A stretch of 64,000 nt of DNA from JBKEDC01 sp047972995 (GTDB taxonomy: Bacteria; Bacteroidota; Bacteroidia; Bacteroidales; Prolixibacteraceae): assembly GCA_047972995.1 (NCBI GenBank), contig JBKEBD010000008.1, forward strand, positions 65,803 through 129,802. Reading direction: 5' to 3'. Of the stretch, positions 6,648 to 15,894 are shown one piece after another. Every line of letters begins with the position of its first letter. Position 1 is the stretch's first letter. The position numbers were made by a program, and so were the translations under genes. Under the pieces are notes generated by a model, which did not search any database, was not told the origin of the DNA, and saw nothing but the letters and a program-made list of their open reading frames with translations.

Positions 6648-8300
6648 GTGCTTCAAGAATTACACATTTCGAATTATGCTCTTATTGAAGAGCTTCATAT
6701 TAAATACCACAACGGATTTAATATTATCACAGGTGAAACAGGTGCGGGTAAATCAATTATTTTGGGTGCCTTGGGGCTAATTATGGGGCAACGAGCTGAT
6801 TTATCGGTACTGCGAAATAAAGAAACCAAATGCACGGTAGAAGCTATATTTAGCGTAGAAAGCCTGATGCTTGAAGAGCTTTTTGAAGCCAATGATATTG
6901 ACTATGAAGAGCAAACAATATTGAGAAGAGAAATAAGTCCGAAAGGAAAATCAAGAGCTTTCATTAATGATACGCCCGTAACATTAAAAGTGCTGCAAGA
7001 GCTTTCCTCTTGCTTAATCGACATTCACTCGCAACATCAAAACCTGTCGTTGGGAGATAATTCTTTTCAGCTGGCTTTGGTTGATTTGGTGGCAAAGAAT
7101 GCTTCAGTGCTATCGCGATATAAGGAAAAGTTTAAGGCTTACCAGAAGAAAAACAAAGAGTTGCAAGACTTAATTGCACAAGTCGAAAAAACTAAAGGCG
7201 ATTTAGATTATGTGCAGTTTCAATACAATCAGTTAGATGAAGCACAGCTAAAAGACGATGAGCAAGAGCAACTAGAGCAAGAACAAGCCACCTTAGAGCA
7301 CGCCGAAGAAATAAAGCTGACCTTTGGCAATTTCTCCGAAGAAATGTATCGGGATGAAGTGGGGGTGTTGGCTCGTTTGAAAGAACATTTGGCTCGCATG
7401 AAGAAAATGGCAGAATTGGTGCCCTCGGCAAAAGAACTAGCAGAAAGACTAGATTCGAGCTATCTGGAACTGAAAGATATTAATGAAGAGTGTGCATCGT
7501 TAGCCGATGAAGTGGAGTATAACCCTACGCGTGTAGATGAAATAGCTGAACGCTTGGATTTGATTTATTCGCTGCAACAGAAATTTAGAGTAGATTCGGT
7601 GTCGGCATTAATTGAGCTTTGCCATGAATTTGAAGCCAAAATAGGACAAATAACCTCTTTCGATGATGATATTGCTTTGCTAGAGCGTGAAGTAAACGCT
7701 TCGCAAGAAGAATTGGCAGCAATAGCCGAAGAAATTAGTTTGAAACGACTGGCAGCAGCGCCTTTAATATCGCAAGATATAGAGGAGGTGCTTCATCGTT
7801 TGGGCATGCTGAATGCTTGTTTTGAATTGCAATTCAAGCGACTAGAGCAACTGTCGAACACCGGTATAGATGCCATTTCATTTGCTTTTGCAGGCAATAA
7901 GAATGGAGAGTTGCAAGAGGTGTCAAAAGTGGCATCGGGTGGTGAAATATCGCGGGTGATGCTAGCGGTAAAATCGCTGATTGCCAAAAACAAATCGTTG
8001 CCCACCATTGTGTTTGATGAAATAGATACCGGTATATCGGGCGAAGTGGCTGTGAAAATGGGGGATATCTTGAAGGATTTAGCTGCCCACGTTCAGATTC
8101 TGAACATTACACACTTACCACAAATTGCAGGGAAAGGTTCGCACCATTTTAAAGTGTATAAATACGATGAGGGCGAGCAAACCTTCACTTCCATTAGAGA
8201 ATTGACAGCAGAAGAGCGTGTTAATGAATTGGCTTTAATGCTTGCAGGCGAAAGCGCATCGGAAACCGCTCGCCAAGCAGCTCGTGAGCTACTGAACTAA
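6648..8300 (+). CDS. recN: DNA repair ATPase RecN
   Basis: The 550-residue SMC-like protein has Walker A GETGAGKS (29-36), a long coiled coil (about 150-380), signature VASGGEISRVMLA and Walker B TIVFDEIDTGISGE near the C terminus, the complete RecN layout. RecN binds single-stranded DNA ends and helps tether and repair double-strand breaks with RecA. The chosen start is GTG at 6648, giving MLQELHISNYALIEEL, the usual N terminus; it follows the DUF4835 stop by 17 nt. Confidence 0.95.
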   Translation: MLQELHISNYALIEELHIKYHNGFNIITGETGAGKSIILGALGLIMGQRADLSVLRNKETKCTVEAIFSVESLMLEELFEANDIDYEEQTILRREISPKGKSRAFINDTPVTLKVLQELSSCLIDIHSQHQNLSLGDNSFQLALVDLVAKNASVLSRYKEKFKAYQKKNKELQDLIAQVEKTKGDLDYVQFQYNQLDEAQLKDDEQEQLEQEQATLEHAEEIKLTFGNFSEEMYRDEVGVLARLKEHLARMKKMAELVPSAKELAERLDSSYLELKDINEECASLADEVEYNPTRVDEIAERLDLIYSLQQKFRVDSVSALIELCHEFEAKIGQITSFDDDIALLEREVNASQEELAAIAEEISLKRLAAAPLISQDIEEVLHRLGMLNACFELQFKRLEQLSNTGIDAISFAFAGNKNGELQEVSKVASGGEISRVMLAVKSLIAKNKSLPTIVFDEIDTGISGEVAVKMGDILKDLAAHVQILNITHLPQIAGKGSHHFKVYKYDEGEQTFTSIRELTAEERVNELALMLAGESASETARQAARELLN

Positions 8301-8321
8301 AAAAACATATTTTCAATGTAA

Positions 8322-8362
8322 AAAAGAATGGCATATGGGAAACTTCCATATGCCATTCTTTT
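8322..8362. terminator. Bidirectional terminator between recN and the alcohol dehydrogenase gene
   Basis: A 19-bp stem with one bulged base and a 2-nt loop (8322-8362) is flanked by A-runs on the left and T-runs on the right, so it can stop transcription from both converging genes. Confidence 0.85.
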
Positions 8363-8365
8363 GTG

Positions 8366-9520
8366 TTATAATCTGGAGCGCAATATGGTGCCTGTTGCTT
8401 CCCAATTGATGTCGCGGTGTTCGCCATCTTGTTTGTTTCGTTCTTTAAAACGACGTTCAATTTCTAAGATGCTTTCTTCGCCCACTTGATAGTCGGACAA
8501 GCAGCAAGATACGCCCATCTGATTAAAGAAGGCAATAGTAGCTTGAATGGTAGCATCAATACGATCTTCTTTCGATCCTGTAGTAATACCAAAAACACGC
8601 TCGCCATATTGTACAATTTTTTCGGCTTTATCTTTGCGCTTGTAGTTCATTACCCCGGGCAAAACAATAGCCAAAGTTTTGGCATGGTCAATGCCGTGTA
8701 GTGCCGTTAGCTCATGCCCAATTTGGTGCGTACTCCAATCTTGAGGAACTCCCACGGCTATCCAATGATTCAGCGCATTAGTAGCACACCACATATAGTT
8801 AGCGGCAGCATCGTAGTCGTTTTTGTTGGCAAGTACTTTCGGACCTTCCTCTAGGAGTGTTTTCAGAATACTTTCGGCATATCTATCTTGCAAAGGTGCA
8901 TTGACAGGGTAGGTGAGGTATTGCTCAATAGTATGCACAAAAGAATCGATCACACCATTGGCAACCTGATTGTCGGGTAGTGTGGCTATGCAAGTTGGGT
9001 CGAGCACCGAGAATTGAGGATACACTAAAGGACTCATAAAGCCGAGCTTTTCTTTTGTAACAATTCTAGACACTACAGCATTGCCATTCATTTCTGAACC
9101 GGTGGCAGGTAAAGTCATGACACAACCTACAGGAAGAGCCTGTTTTACTACCGCACCCCCGGTTTGGAGAATATCCCAAGCATCGCCATTGTAGAAATGG
9201 GCTGCAGCAATGAATTTGGTACCATCGAGAACAGACCCACCTCCCACGGCAAGTAGAAATTCAATATTTTCTTGCTTGCATATTTCTACGGCTTGCATGA
9301 GCGTTTCAAACTTAGGGTTGGGTTCTATTCCGCCAAATTCGATGATGCTGAGCCCTTGGGTTGCAGCTTTTACTTGGTCGTACACGCCATTTTTGAAAAT
9401 GCTACCACCGCCGTAAGTCATCAATATTTTGCCATTTTTAGGAAGTTCATCGGCAATATTAGCCACTTGTCCTTTTCCGAATAAAATTTTTACAGGATTT
9501 TTGTAGGTAAAGTTGAACAT
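8366..9520 (-). CDS. Iron-containing alcohol dehydrogenase, YqhD/BDH type
   Basis: The 384-residue protein matches the group III metal-dependent alcohol dehydrogenases: NAD(P)-binding TYGGGSIFKNGVY and AVGGGSVLDGTKFIAA, then metal-binding HTIEQYLT and HQIGHELTALHGIDHAKTLAI. YqhD-like members are NADPH-dependent aldehyde reductases that reduce short-chain or toxic aldehydes; this is the probable role. Length is normal. On the minus strand a TACTTTTG -7 element (9552-9545) precedes the start by about 25 nt. It is a single-gene unit ending at a shared terminator. Confidence 0.92.
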   Translation of the reverse strand: MFNFTYKNPVKILFGKGQVANIADELPKNGKILMTYGGGSIFKNGVYDQVKAATQGLSIIEFGGIEPNPKFETLMQAVEICKQENIEFLLAVGGGSVLDGTKFIAAAHFYNGDAWDILQTGGAVVKQALPVGCVMTLPATGSEMNGNAVVSRIVTKEKLGFMSPLVYPQFSVLDPTCIATLPDNQVANGVIDSFVHTIEQYLTYPVNAPLQDRYAESILKTLLEEGPKVLANKNDYDAAANYMWCATNALNHWIAVGVPQDWSTHQIGHELTALHGIDHAKTLAIVLPGVMNYKRKDKAEKIVQYGERVFGITTGSKEDRIDATIQATIAFFNQMGVSCCLSDYQVGEESILEIERRFKERNKQDGEHRDINWEATGTILRSRL

Positions 9521-9708
9521 ATACTCTTGTTTTTAGTTTCAAACAAAAGTAAGCATATATTTTTTTAAACGGCACTATTCAGCAGTGGTTCGATGGTGAA
9601 TTTCAATATTTAGAATTTTTAAAGTATGTCATTAAGTTGTTAATGAGATGAGAAAAAGCAGCTTTAGGATAGCTCTTGTTAGAATAAGCCATATCTTTAC
9701 CCCCTGAT

Positions 9709-10278
9709 ATGAATGAGAAAGCGAAATTTCTGCTACAGAATTTAGCCAAAGCACTACTCTATTTTTTAGTGCTAATTGGGCTTTATTTATTGTTTGAAAA
9801 ATACATTGTGGCTCCAAATAAAGCTGCGTGGAAAGCTTATTTGTATGATCGAACACCTTTGGTTTATTTGAGTTATGTGTGTTCGGAAGTCTTCTTTGGC
9901 ATTGTTCCCCCTGAAATTTACATGAAGTGGGCTTTGCACAAGTTGGGAGTCTTAACCTATTGGCAAGATGTTACACTCTTTGCTGTGGTTTCATACGGTG
10001 CTGGCGTGTTGGCTTTTTATGCCGGACGATGGCTGAAACATATGCGAATGTTTCGATTCTTAAGCCGGAAAGCGTTTAAAGAATTGTGGCCAAAGTTTCG
10101 CAAATATGGTTCGGCTTTAATTATAGCAGCAGCCCTAACTCCTTTGCCTTGGGCTTTGGTTAGTATGCTTGTTGGCACAACAGAATATAGTATAAAGCGT
10201 TATTTGCTTTTCGCATTGTCGCGCATTTTTAGATTTGCAGCCTATGGCTATTTAGTTCAACATTTTATTGAGTTTTAA
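9709..10278 (+). CDS. VTT/DedA-related membrane protein
   Basis: The 189-residue product is strongly hydrophobic, with about four to five membrane segments. The central EVFFGIVPPEIYMKWAL resembles the re-entrant motif of VTT (SNARE-associated/DedA) proteins, followed by a Gly-rich helix (SYGAGVLAFYAGRWL), the polar PKFRKYGSALIIAAALTPLPW segment and a final helix. DedA-type proteins are implicated in lipid scrambling and envelope homeostasis; this one is a short divergent relative. TATCTTTA at 9692 may be its -7 element. No operon partner is apparent. Confidence 0.7.
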   Translation: MNEKAKFLLQNLAKALLYFLVLIGLYLLFEKYIVAPNKAAWKAYLYDRTPLVYLSYVCSEVFFGIVPPEIYMKWALHKLGVLTYWQDVTLFAVVSYGAGVLAFYAGRWLKHMRMFRFLSRKAFKELWPKFRKYGSALIIAAALTPLPWALVSMLVGTTEYSIKRYLLFALSRIFRFAAYGYLVQHFIEF

Positions 10279-10377
10279 TTGTGCCAATGATTAGTTTTCC
10301 ATGTGGCGAAGCTAAAGTTATGCAGGAGAATAATTAAAAATATGATATCTGTTACGTGGTATTTCAATTTTAATTAG

Positions 10378-10926
10378 ATGAAAAATAAAATATTAAAGAA
10401 AGCTACCTTAGGAGGTGGTTGTTTTTGGTGTACAGAAGCTGTTTATCGAGAACTGAAAGGTGTGACCTCAGTGGTAAGTGGCTATGCAGGTGGTTTTGTG
10501 GCAAACCCTACTTACAAGCAAGTTTGTTCGGGTGAAACAAACCATGCCGAGGTAATACAAATAGTTTATGATGAAGCTGAAATTTCGTTTGTCGACCTAT
10601 TAAAGGTGTTTTTTGCCACACACGATCCAACAAGTTTGAACAGGCAAGGAGAGGATGTAGGAACACAATATCGTTCGGTAGTTTTTTATCATGATGAAGA
10701 ACAATATCTTCTAACTAAAAATCTTCTCACAAACTTCAACGAACAAAATGTATTTGGAAAACCTGTAGTTACTCAATTGGAAGCGTTTGATGTGTTTTAT
10801 CCTGCTGAAAATTATCATCAGGATTATGCAAAGAATAATCCAGAGAATGAATTTTGCAAAGCGGTTGTAATACCCAAGCGAGAAAAGTTTAAAATGTTAT
10901 TTCATACTTTGCTAAAGCAAAAATAA
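10378..10926 (+). CDS. msrA: Peptide-methionine (S)-S-oxide reductase MsrA
   Basis: The 182-residue enzyme has the active-site GGGCFWC (Cys15), the substrate region GYAGG, and FFATHDPTSLNRQGEDVGTQYRS plus EAFDVFYPAENYHQDY, all characteristic of MsrA. It reduces the S-epimer of methionine sulfoxide using thioredoxin, in the cytoplasm since no signal peptide is present. There is no fused MsrB domain. It appears monocistronic. Confidence 0.95.
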   Translation: MKNKILKKATLGGGCFWCTEAVYRELKGVTSVVSGYAGGFVANPTYKQVCSGETNHAEVIQIVYDEAEISFVDLLKVFFATHDPTSLNRQGEDVGTQYRSVVFYHDEEQYLLTKNLLTNFNEQNVFGKPVVTQLEAFDVFYPAENYHQDYAKNNPENEFCKAVVIPKREKFKMLFHTLLKQK

Positions 10927-11007
10927 ATACCATCATGATTAAACAAACGGATATGATGATGGTCTATCTAGCGGATAAAAAAGAAAATATAACATGAAAA
11001 AAATAAA

Positions 11008-11499
11008 ATGATGAAGAAAGTTTTTTTAGTAATAGCTATTATGGCTGGCTGTAGTACAATGGCTATGGCTCAGCGAGGAACAGGAACACGCCCTTCACAA
11101 TCGGCAGAATATCAACATCGTGGTCCTAGAGGTGGGCGTATGTCGCCAGAAGAACAAGTGGCACACGAAACCGAACGATTGACCAAAAGATTGGAGCTTA
11201 CAGAAGAGCAACAAGTGAAAGTAAAAGCGGTGTTAGAAGCACAAGCTGCAGAAATGAAAGCTCAGATGGAAGCTCAGCGCGAAAAAATGGGAGACGACCC
11301 TGAAGCTATGCGTGAGCAGATGGAAGAAAACAGAGATGCCATGCGTGAGAAAATGGAAGAACGAATGAAAAAGAAGGAAGCTCAGATTAAAGCATTGCTT
11401 ACTGATGAACAGAAGGTAGCATACGATGAAATGCGCTCGGAAATGAAAGAACGAATGCAACAAGATAGAAAACCTTCGGTAAATCATGCCGATGAATAG
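11008..11499 (+). CDS. Exported coiled-coil protein, DUF4890/Spy-like
   Basis: The 163-residue protein has a signal peptide (IMAGCSTMAMAQ) followed by a long helix rich in Met, Glu, Lys and Gln: RLELTEEQQVKVKAVLEAQ is an LTxxQ-type motif, repeated near the end as ALLTDEQKVAYDEM. LTxxQ pairs occur in periplasmic CpxP/Spy-type chaperones and in DUF4890 proteins of Bacteroidota. The role as a periplasmic chaperone or stress sensor is inference. Two adjacent ATGs (11008, 11011) could start it; an ATG at 10994 is followed at once by a stop. Confidence 0.7.
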   Translation: MMKKVFLVIAIMAGCSTMAMAQRGTGTRPSQSAEYQHRGPRGGRMSPEEQVAHETERLTKRLELTEEQQVKVKAVLEAQAAEMKAQMEAQREKMGDDPEAMREQMEENRDAMREKMEERMKKKEAQIKALLTDEQKVAYDEMRSEMKERMQQDRKPSVNHADE

Positions 11500-11520
11500 T
11501 CAAGACTTGAACTAATGCCA

Positions 11521-11559
11521 AAGCCCTGAATTTGTTAAGAAGCAAATTCAGGGCTTTTT
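11521..11559 (+). terminator. Intrinsic terminator after the DUF4890-like gene
   Basis: A 14-bp perfect stem (11521-11534 with 11543-11556) and an 8-nt loop precede a run of T, 21 nt past the stop codon. Confidence 0.9.
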
Positions 11560-11686
11560 AATGATTAATTGCAGGGGTGGTATTAATTGTAAATAGTTTC
11601 CGTTCTTAATTTGTTAGCCCATAGTGGATTAATCTTATTAGAAATAAAAGCAACAACAAACCCAGCGAGCTCGTAGGGCTTACATA

Positions 11687-13858
11687 TTAAAACCACAATC
11701 CGAGATTAGCAGAAAAGCTTGGGCGATTCATGTAGTTTGAAGCTCCAAAAGCAATGTCAATAGGTCCAATGGCTGTTTTCATAGAATATTTTATACCACC
11801 ACCATATACCGATTTTTCATCAAGATACATGAAGCTACTGTCGAACTGTTGCAGCATGTTGAATTGAAGCGTTAGGTAATGATACTTTGCAAAATTCAGG
11901 CGAAGACCTATGCATGCAATTGCAGTGTTCGCTTCGCCAACAATGACGGGAGGTAAACCTAAGAATGGGAAGTGGTAGGGTAAATATCGAGAATAAGACT
12001 CACCCCCAATGAGGGTAGATTTAATACCGGAATAATTAAGCCCCAATGCAATTCTACTGTAGCCATTGGCAATAAGAGTCAAGTTCTTATCTAGCGGAAT
12101 CCAATTCTCGGTGCTAAGAAGTAGGTGAGAGGTAAGACTTCCGCTATCTAAATTATCAATGTCGGTGGTAAAATCAACTCGTGTGTTCGTTCCTCGCAAT
12201 GGGAAGTAAAAGTCGTCGAGATTATCCGCCCGAAAATAAGCTCTTAAGCTTGTAAACAGATATTTTGTTGATATGGGTGCATTTCGATGATAGAATTCTT
12301 CTTGTATAGATAAGCCCATTCTAAAAAAGTTTAGGCGTTCTTCCAAATAGGCTTTGGCATAGGTGTAAACAAGGTCGGTTTTGTAGTTGTGGTCTTTAGT
12401 GTAGATGGTGTAATCTTGCGACTTAATATTGACCATGAAGCCAAGATCGGGCAAATGTTGCCAATTGGTTTCGGCAATAGCTTGAAACCCCGGATTAGCC
12501 GATAGTTCAGCGCTTAATGACACATATCCGATGGCCTTACTATAGTCTTTCCAAGTGAGGTTTACCAATAACGACGCAATGTCGGTGGTATTCACTCGCA
12601 AACCAATATTTTGGCGAGTTGTAGCCTCTGATTTTATGTGAAGAACAAGCGTGTATTCGTCTTTACCTTCAATTTGATCTAGGTTGAAGTAAATGGATTT
12701 GAAGCTGCCAAGTCCGTAAAGTTTGTCGATAGCTTCTTTAATTTCGCTGTAATTGTAGCTTTCATTGAGTGGTAAATTTAATACCTTCGATAGGAACTCA
12801 TAGTTGTAGTTTTTGTCGCAATCAAATTCTATTTCGCTCACTTTCCATTCGTTCTTCTTAATATACTTTTCCGATGTCTTTTCGGGGTCGGGCAGATTGA
12901 GTTTTTTCTTTAGTGACCTGATTTTACCAATCTGCTCTTGTGCCGCGTTAAAGCCTCGAACATAAAGCGTGTCGCAAGCCTCTTGACTGAAACTTGCTGC
13001 GGTGTATCCTGTAATATCTGGTTGAATTCGAACATCGCAAAGTGGCAGATAAATATCTTTCCCCTTACTGTAAATGTTGATTAGGTTAGAAATGACATCG
13101 CCCACGGAATTGATTTGCTCGGCTGTGAAATAATCGTCGCGAAGGTCAACACCAATAATAATGTCTGCACCCATATTTCGAGCCACATCAACAGGGAAAT
13201 TATTTACAATTCCACCATCAACGAGCACCTGATCGCCAATTCTGGCAGGCTCAAACACACCGGGGATTGCCATACTACTATACATAGCATAAGGCAGGTT
13301 TCCTTTGGTTAGAATAATTTCTTCTCCTGTGGCAATATCTGCTGTGATGCAAGCAAAAGGAATGGGCAAATCCATAAAATCGCTACCAGAAGGAAAATTT
13401 GCCGTCAATCCGCTAAAAAGGTTAATGATATTCTGCCCCTTCATAGCCCCTTGTGGAATAAGTATTTTCCGCTCTTTTATGGGAAGAGAAAGCAAGTAAC
13501 GCTGCTGTGTTGTTTTGTCGGTTGTGGGGAGGTATTTCCGATCGACAGCATCGACTAACAAAGAATCCCAATTTTGTTGGTGTATCAAATAAAGCAAGGA
13601 ATCGGCAGAGTATCCAGAGGCATAAAATCCGCCAACTAAGCTACCAATGCTAGTTCCAACAATCAAGTCGATAGGAATACCTTCTTCCTCTAAAACCTTG
13701 AGTACCCCAACGTGAGAAAATCCTTTTGCCCCGCCACCACTAAGCACGACAGCTACTGTTGGGCGGTCGGGATTTTTAGGTATTGTGGGGAGATTTTGCG
13801 CCTGAATTGGAAGTGCAAAAAGGAGTGATAGAATTAATAAAAAGTATATTTTTTTCAT
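11687..13858 (-). CDS. Patatin-like phospholipase with C-terminal Omp85-type beta-barrel
   Basis: The 723-residue protein has a signal peptide (to about residue 21), a patatin domain with oxyanion loop SGGGAKG (40-46), nucleophile GTSIG (Ser70) and catalytic VDGG (Asp214), then a POTRA-like segment (about 330-430) and a barrel ending in Phe (GLWF). This layout is that of PlpD-like type Vd secreted phospholipases, in which a barrel carries the lipase to the surface; Bacteroidota versions may stay attached. All catalytic elements are present. A TATTTTTG -7 element (13883-13876, minus) lies just upstream. It is a single-gene unit. Confidence 0.92.
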   Translation of the reverse strand: MKKIYFLLILSLLFALPIQAQNLPTIPKNPDRPTVAVVLSGGGAKGFSHVGVLKVLEEEGIPIDLIVGTSIGSLVGGFYASGYSADSLLYLIHQQNWDSLLVDAVDRKYLPTTDKTTQQRYLLSLPIKERKILIPQGAMKGQNIINLFSGLTANFPSGSDFMDLPIPFACITADIATGEEIILTKGNLPYAMYSSMAIPGVFEPARIGDQVLVDGGIVNNFPVDVARNMGADIIIGVDLRDDYFTAEQINSVGDVISNLINIYSKGKDIYLPLCDVRIQPDITGYTAASFSQEACDTLYVRGFNAAQEQIGKIRSLKKKLNLPDPEKTSEKYIKKNEWKVSEIEFDCDKNYNYEFLSKVLNLPLNESYNYSEIKEAIDKLYGLGSFKSIYFNLDQIEGKDEYTLVLHIKSEATTRQNIGLRVNTTDIASLLVNLTWKDYSKAIGYVSLSAELSANPGFQAIAETNWQHLPDLGFMVNIKSQDYTIYTKDHNYKTDLVYTYAKAYLEERLNFFRMGLSIQEEFYHRNAPISTKYLFTSLRAYFRADNLDDFYFPLRGTNTRVDFTTDIDNLDSGSLTSHLLLSTENWIPLDKNLTLIANGYSRIALGLNYSGIKSTLIGGESYSRYLPYHFPFLGLPPVIVGEANTAIACIGLRLNFAKYHYLTLQFNMLQQFDSSFMYLDEKSVYGGGIKYSMKTAIGPIDIAFGASNYMNRPSFSANLGLWF

Positions 13859-14211
13859 AGAAAAAATTTTGAACTCAAAAATAATTAAAAAAACTCATTA
13901 TAGAAGTCATACATAAGACCAAAGAAATGTTAAAAATCCGGCTTGATGGAAATGATGATTTGGAATGCTAGATATGTTACTTTATTGAGGCTTTATTCGC
14001 TGATAGAATCCTTCTTTTGTGTTAGTTTCATAGCGCGAATTTCGCAAATAACCCTAATTCGGACAGATAACGGATGAATTAATAACCGGAGTTTCGGATA
14101 AAAACAAAAGATGTGGTTAGTTAGCGGAATATATTTTCAGTAGCTTTGTGTGCCTTTTATAAAGCCAGATTCTTGAATTTCGGCATTGCAGAAGAACAAA
14201 CGAGATAAATT
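13859..14211. other. Divergent intergenic region with a lone MITE-end-like sequence
   Basis: This 353-bp stretch holds the promoters of the patatin gene (minus) and the universal stress gene (TAGCTTTG at 14141-14148). TAACCGGAGTTTCGGATAA at 14083-14101 matches 18 of 19 bases of the terminal repeat of the element at 63.0 kb; no partner end is seen nearby. Imperfect copies of ATAACGGAT/ATAACCGGA lie around it. No gene found. Confidence 0.6.
14141..14148 (+). promoter_or_regulatory. -7 element TAGCTTTG for the universal stress protein gene
   Basis: TAGCTTTG fits TAnnTTTG and lies 63 nt before the ATG at 14212. The -33 element is weak. Confidence 0.5.
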
Positions 14212-15033
14212 ATGTGTGCAAAAAAAAGATCGGAACAGAAAGTGATGGTGTATTGTGATTTCTCGGAATCAGACTATCAATCCATTGCCCATGGGATACG
14301 TATCAGTGAGATTTTTCAATTGGAATTGTGCTTGTTTCATCCGGTAGAAGGAAAAGAAATAGACGCTAAAGCGAATGCACAATTACGCTTGACTAGTTTA
14401 ATTAAGCGAGTGAAACCAAATGTTTCTCACATTCCGATGTCGAGTTTGTGCCTAAAAGGAAGCTTGAAAGATACCATAGGCAGAGTTGTTGGTGGTTTCG
14501 ATGGCATCGTGCTCGTGTGTGCCAATACCAATTTGAAAATGAAGGTGCAGGCGTTGCAACAGAGTAGGATACCGTTTCTATTTGTGGGAGAAAGCAAAAG
14601 AAAACGATTTGCCTACAAAGAAATTATGGTGCCATTAGATTATCGTAGGGTGATGAAATCAAGCTCATTGTGGGGAACATATTTCGCCCGATTTAACCAT
14701 TCGAATGTTGAGCTGCTAGTGGCTCATGAAACCGATAGTTCAAATAAAAAGAAACTGGAACTCAATATAAAATCGTTTGAGCGAATTATGCGAGGCTTCG
14801 GTTTAGAAACCAAGAAAACCAATGCTTCAAAATCTAGTTTTGCGCTACCCAATGAGGCGTTGTTTCGAGCCAAAGCACAAAAGAGCGACTTGCTGATTAT
14901 TCCTGCTAGTCAGAAAGTCACTCTTTTGGATTTATGGATAGGTTTGCCCGAAACCAAACTTATAAAGCAAGCCGAAGGATTACCTGTGATGTGTATTAAC
15001 CCTTCGCATGATATGCTTGTGCTTTGTGATTAA
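14212..15033 (+). CDS. Tandem universal stress protein (UspA-like) domains
   Basis: The 273-residue soluble protein appears to hold two Usp folds: residues about 9-128 (VMVYCDFSESDYQSIAHGIRISE, ending SRIPFLFVGE) and about 137-265 (EIMVPLDYRRVMKSSSLWG, ending GLPVMCINP). The ends match the usual P-V-(L/M)-x-(V/I) strand of the family. The ATP-binding GxxGxS motif is not obvious, so nucleotide binding is doubtful. Such proteins act in stress tolerance. Its last 4 bp overlap the convergent SDR gene. Confidence 0.72.
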   Translation: MCAKKRSEQKVMVYCDFSESDYQSIAHGIRISEIFQLELCLFHPVEGKEIDAKANAQLRLTSLIKRVKPNVSHIPMSSLCLKGSLKDTIGRVVGGFDGIVLVCANTNLKMKVQALQQSRIPFLFVGESKRKRFAYKEIMVPLDYRRVMKSSSLWGTYFARFNHSNVELLVAHETDSSNKKKLELNIKSFERIMRGFGLETKKTNASKSSFALPNEALFRAKAQKSDLLIIPASQKVTLLDLWIGLPETKLIKQAEGLPVMCINPSHDMLVLCD

Positions 15034-15788
15034 TTCTTATGAAAGTCGCGGGCTGAAGCTTGAGCTGTAGGCATAATGAGCAGATCGTCGATATTTACAT
15101 GACTAGGACGCGAAGCCATGAACCAAACAGCTTCAGCAACATCGTTGGCACGCAGTGGCTCAAAACCGTTATACACCTCATCGGCTTTTTGTTGGTTGCC
15201 CTTAAAGCGTACGAGCGAGAATTCTGTTTCAACAGCACCGGGGCAAACAGTGCTTACCTTAATGCCATGGGGAAGTAACTCAATGCGCATAGCTTTGCTT
15301 ATGGCAGAAACAGCGTGTTTCGAACCGCAGTAAACAGCACCGTTAGGGTAAGATTCTTTGCCCGCTATTGATGATACATTAATAATGTGTCCGAAGCCTT
15401 GAGCAGTCATCCAATTAGAAATTACCTTACTCACATAAAGCAGCCCTTTCACATTTGTATCAATCATGCGTTCCCAATCGTCGGTGTCTCCTTGGCTCAC
15501 GGTACTTAGCCCAACAGCTAGCCCTGCATTGTTGATGAGAATGTCAATATTTCGCCATACTTCAGGAAGACTGTTTAGGCTATCTTCTACTTCTTTTTTG
15601 TTTCGAACATCAAAACATAGAAGCATGACCTCTGCAGCTTGTTTTTGTAGTTCTGCCTGAATTTCTTGCAGTCTATCTTGACGTCTGCCTGTTAAGATTA
15701 GTCTGTAGTTGTGCTTAGCAAAGAGTTTGGCGCAAGCCATACCTATGCCCGATGTAGCACCTGTTATTAAGACTGTTTTTGTTGTCAT
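15030..15788 (-). CDS. Short-chain dehydrogenase/reductase, YdfG-like
   Basis: The 252-residue classical SDR has GATSGIG (about 10-16) for NAD(P) binding, the NNAG motif, an INVSSIAG catalytic Ser strand and the YCGSK pair (Tyr and Lys of YxxxK). The GRRQDRL segment after beta-2 suggests NADPH. Close relatives act on 3-hydroxy acids such as serine or malonic semialdehyde; the substrate here is unproven. It runs into the stop of the universal stress gene by 4 bp. Confidence 0.9.
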   Translation of the reverse strand: MTTKTVLITGATSGIGMACAKLFAKHNYRLILTGRRQDRLQEIQAELQKQAAEVMLLCFDVRNKKEVEDSLNSLPEVWRNIDILINNAGLAVGLSTVSQGDTDDWERMIDTNVKGLLYVSKVISNWMTAQGFGHIINVSSIAGKESYPNGAVYCGSKHAVSAISKAMRIELLPHGIKVSTVCPGAVETEFSLVRFKGNQQKADEVYNGFEPLRANDVAEAVWFMASRPSHVNIDDLLIMPTAQASARDFHKN

Positions 15789-15823
15789 TAGAAATATGTT
15801 TGTAAATTATACTTTGAAAAACC

Positions 15824-15853
15824 TTGTAAAGATAGCTTACTTGACTATATTTG
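15824..15853 (+). promoter_or_regulatory. Bacteroidota-type promoter for the AIR synthase-related gene
   Basis: TTG (15824-15826) is followed after exactly 19 bp by TATATTTG (15846-15853), 41 nt upstream of the ATG at 15895. Confidence 0.75.
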
Positions 15854-15894
15854 TTATGATGAAAAGGCTTAACTAATGAAAAAAGAACGGAACT

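Noticed and set aside
11233..11487. Antisense frame inside the DUF4890-like gene
   Set aside because: A low-complexity Phe/His/Leu frame opposite a Glu/Lys/Met-rich coiled coil is a mirror of codon bias, not a gene.
13859..14211. Complete MITE upstream of the universal stress gene
   Set aside because: Only one end-like sequence is found; no inverted partner lies in the interval.
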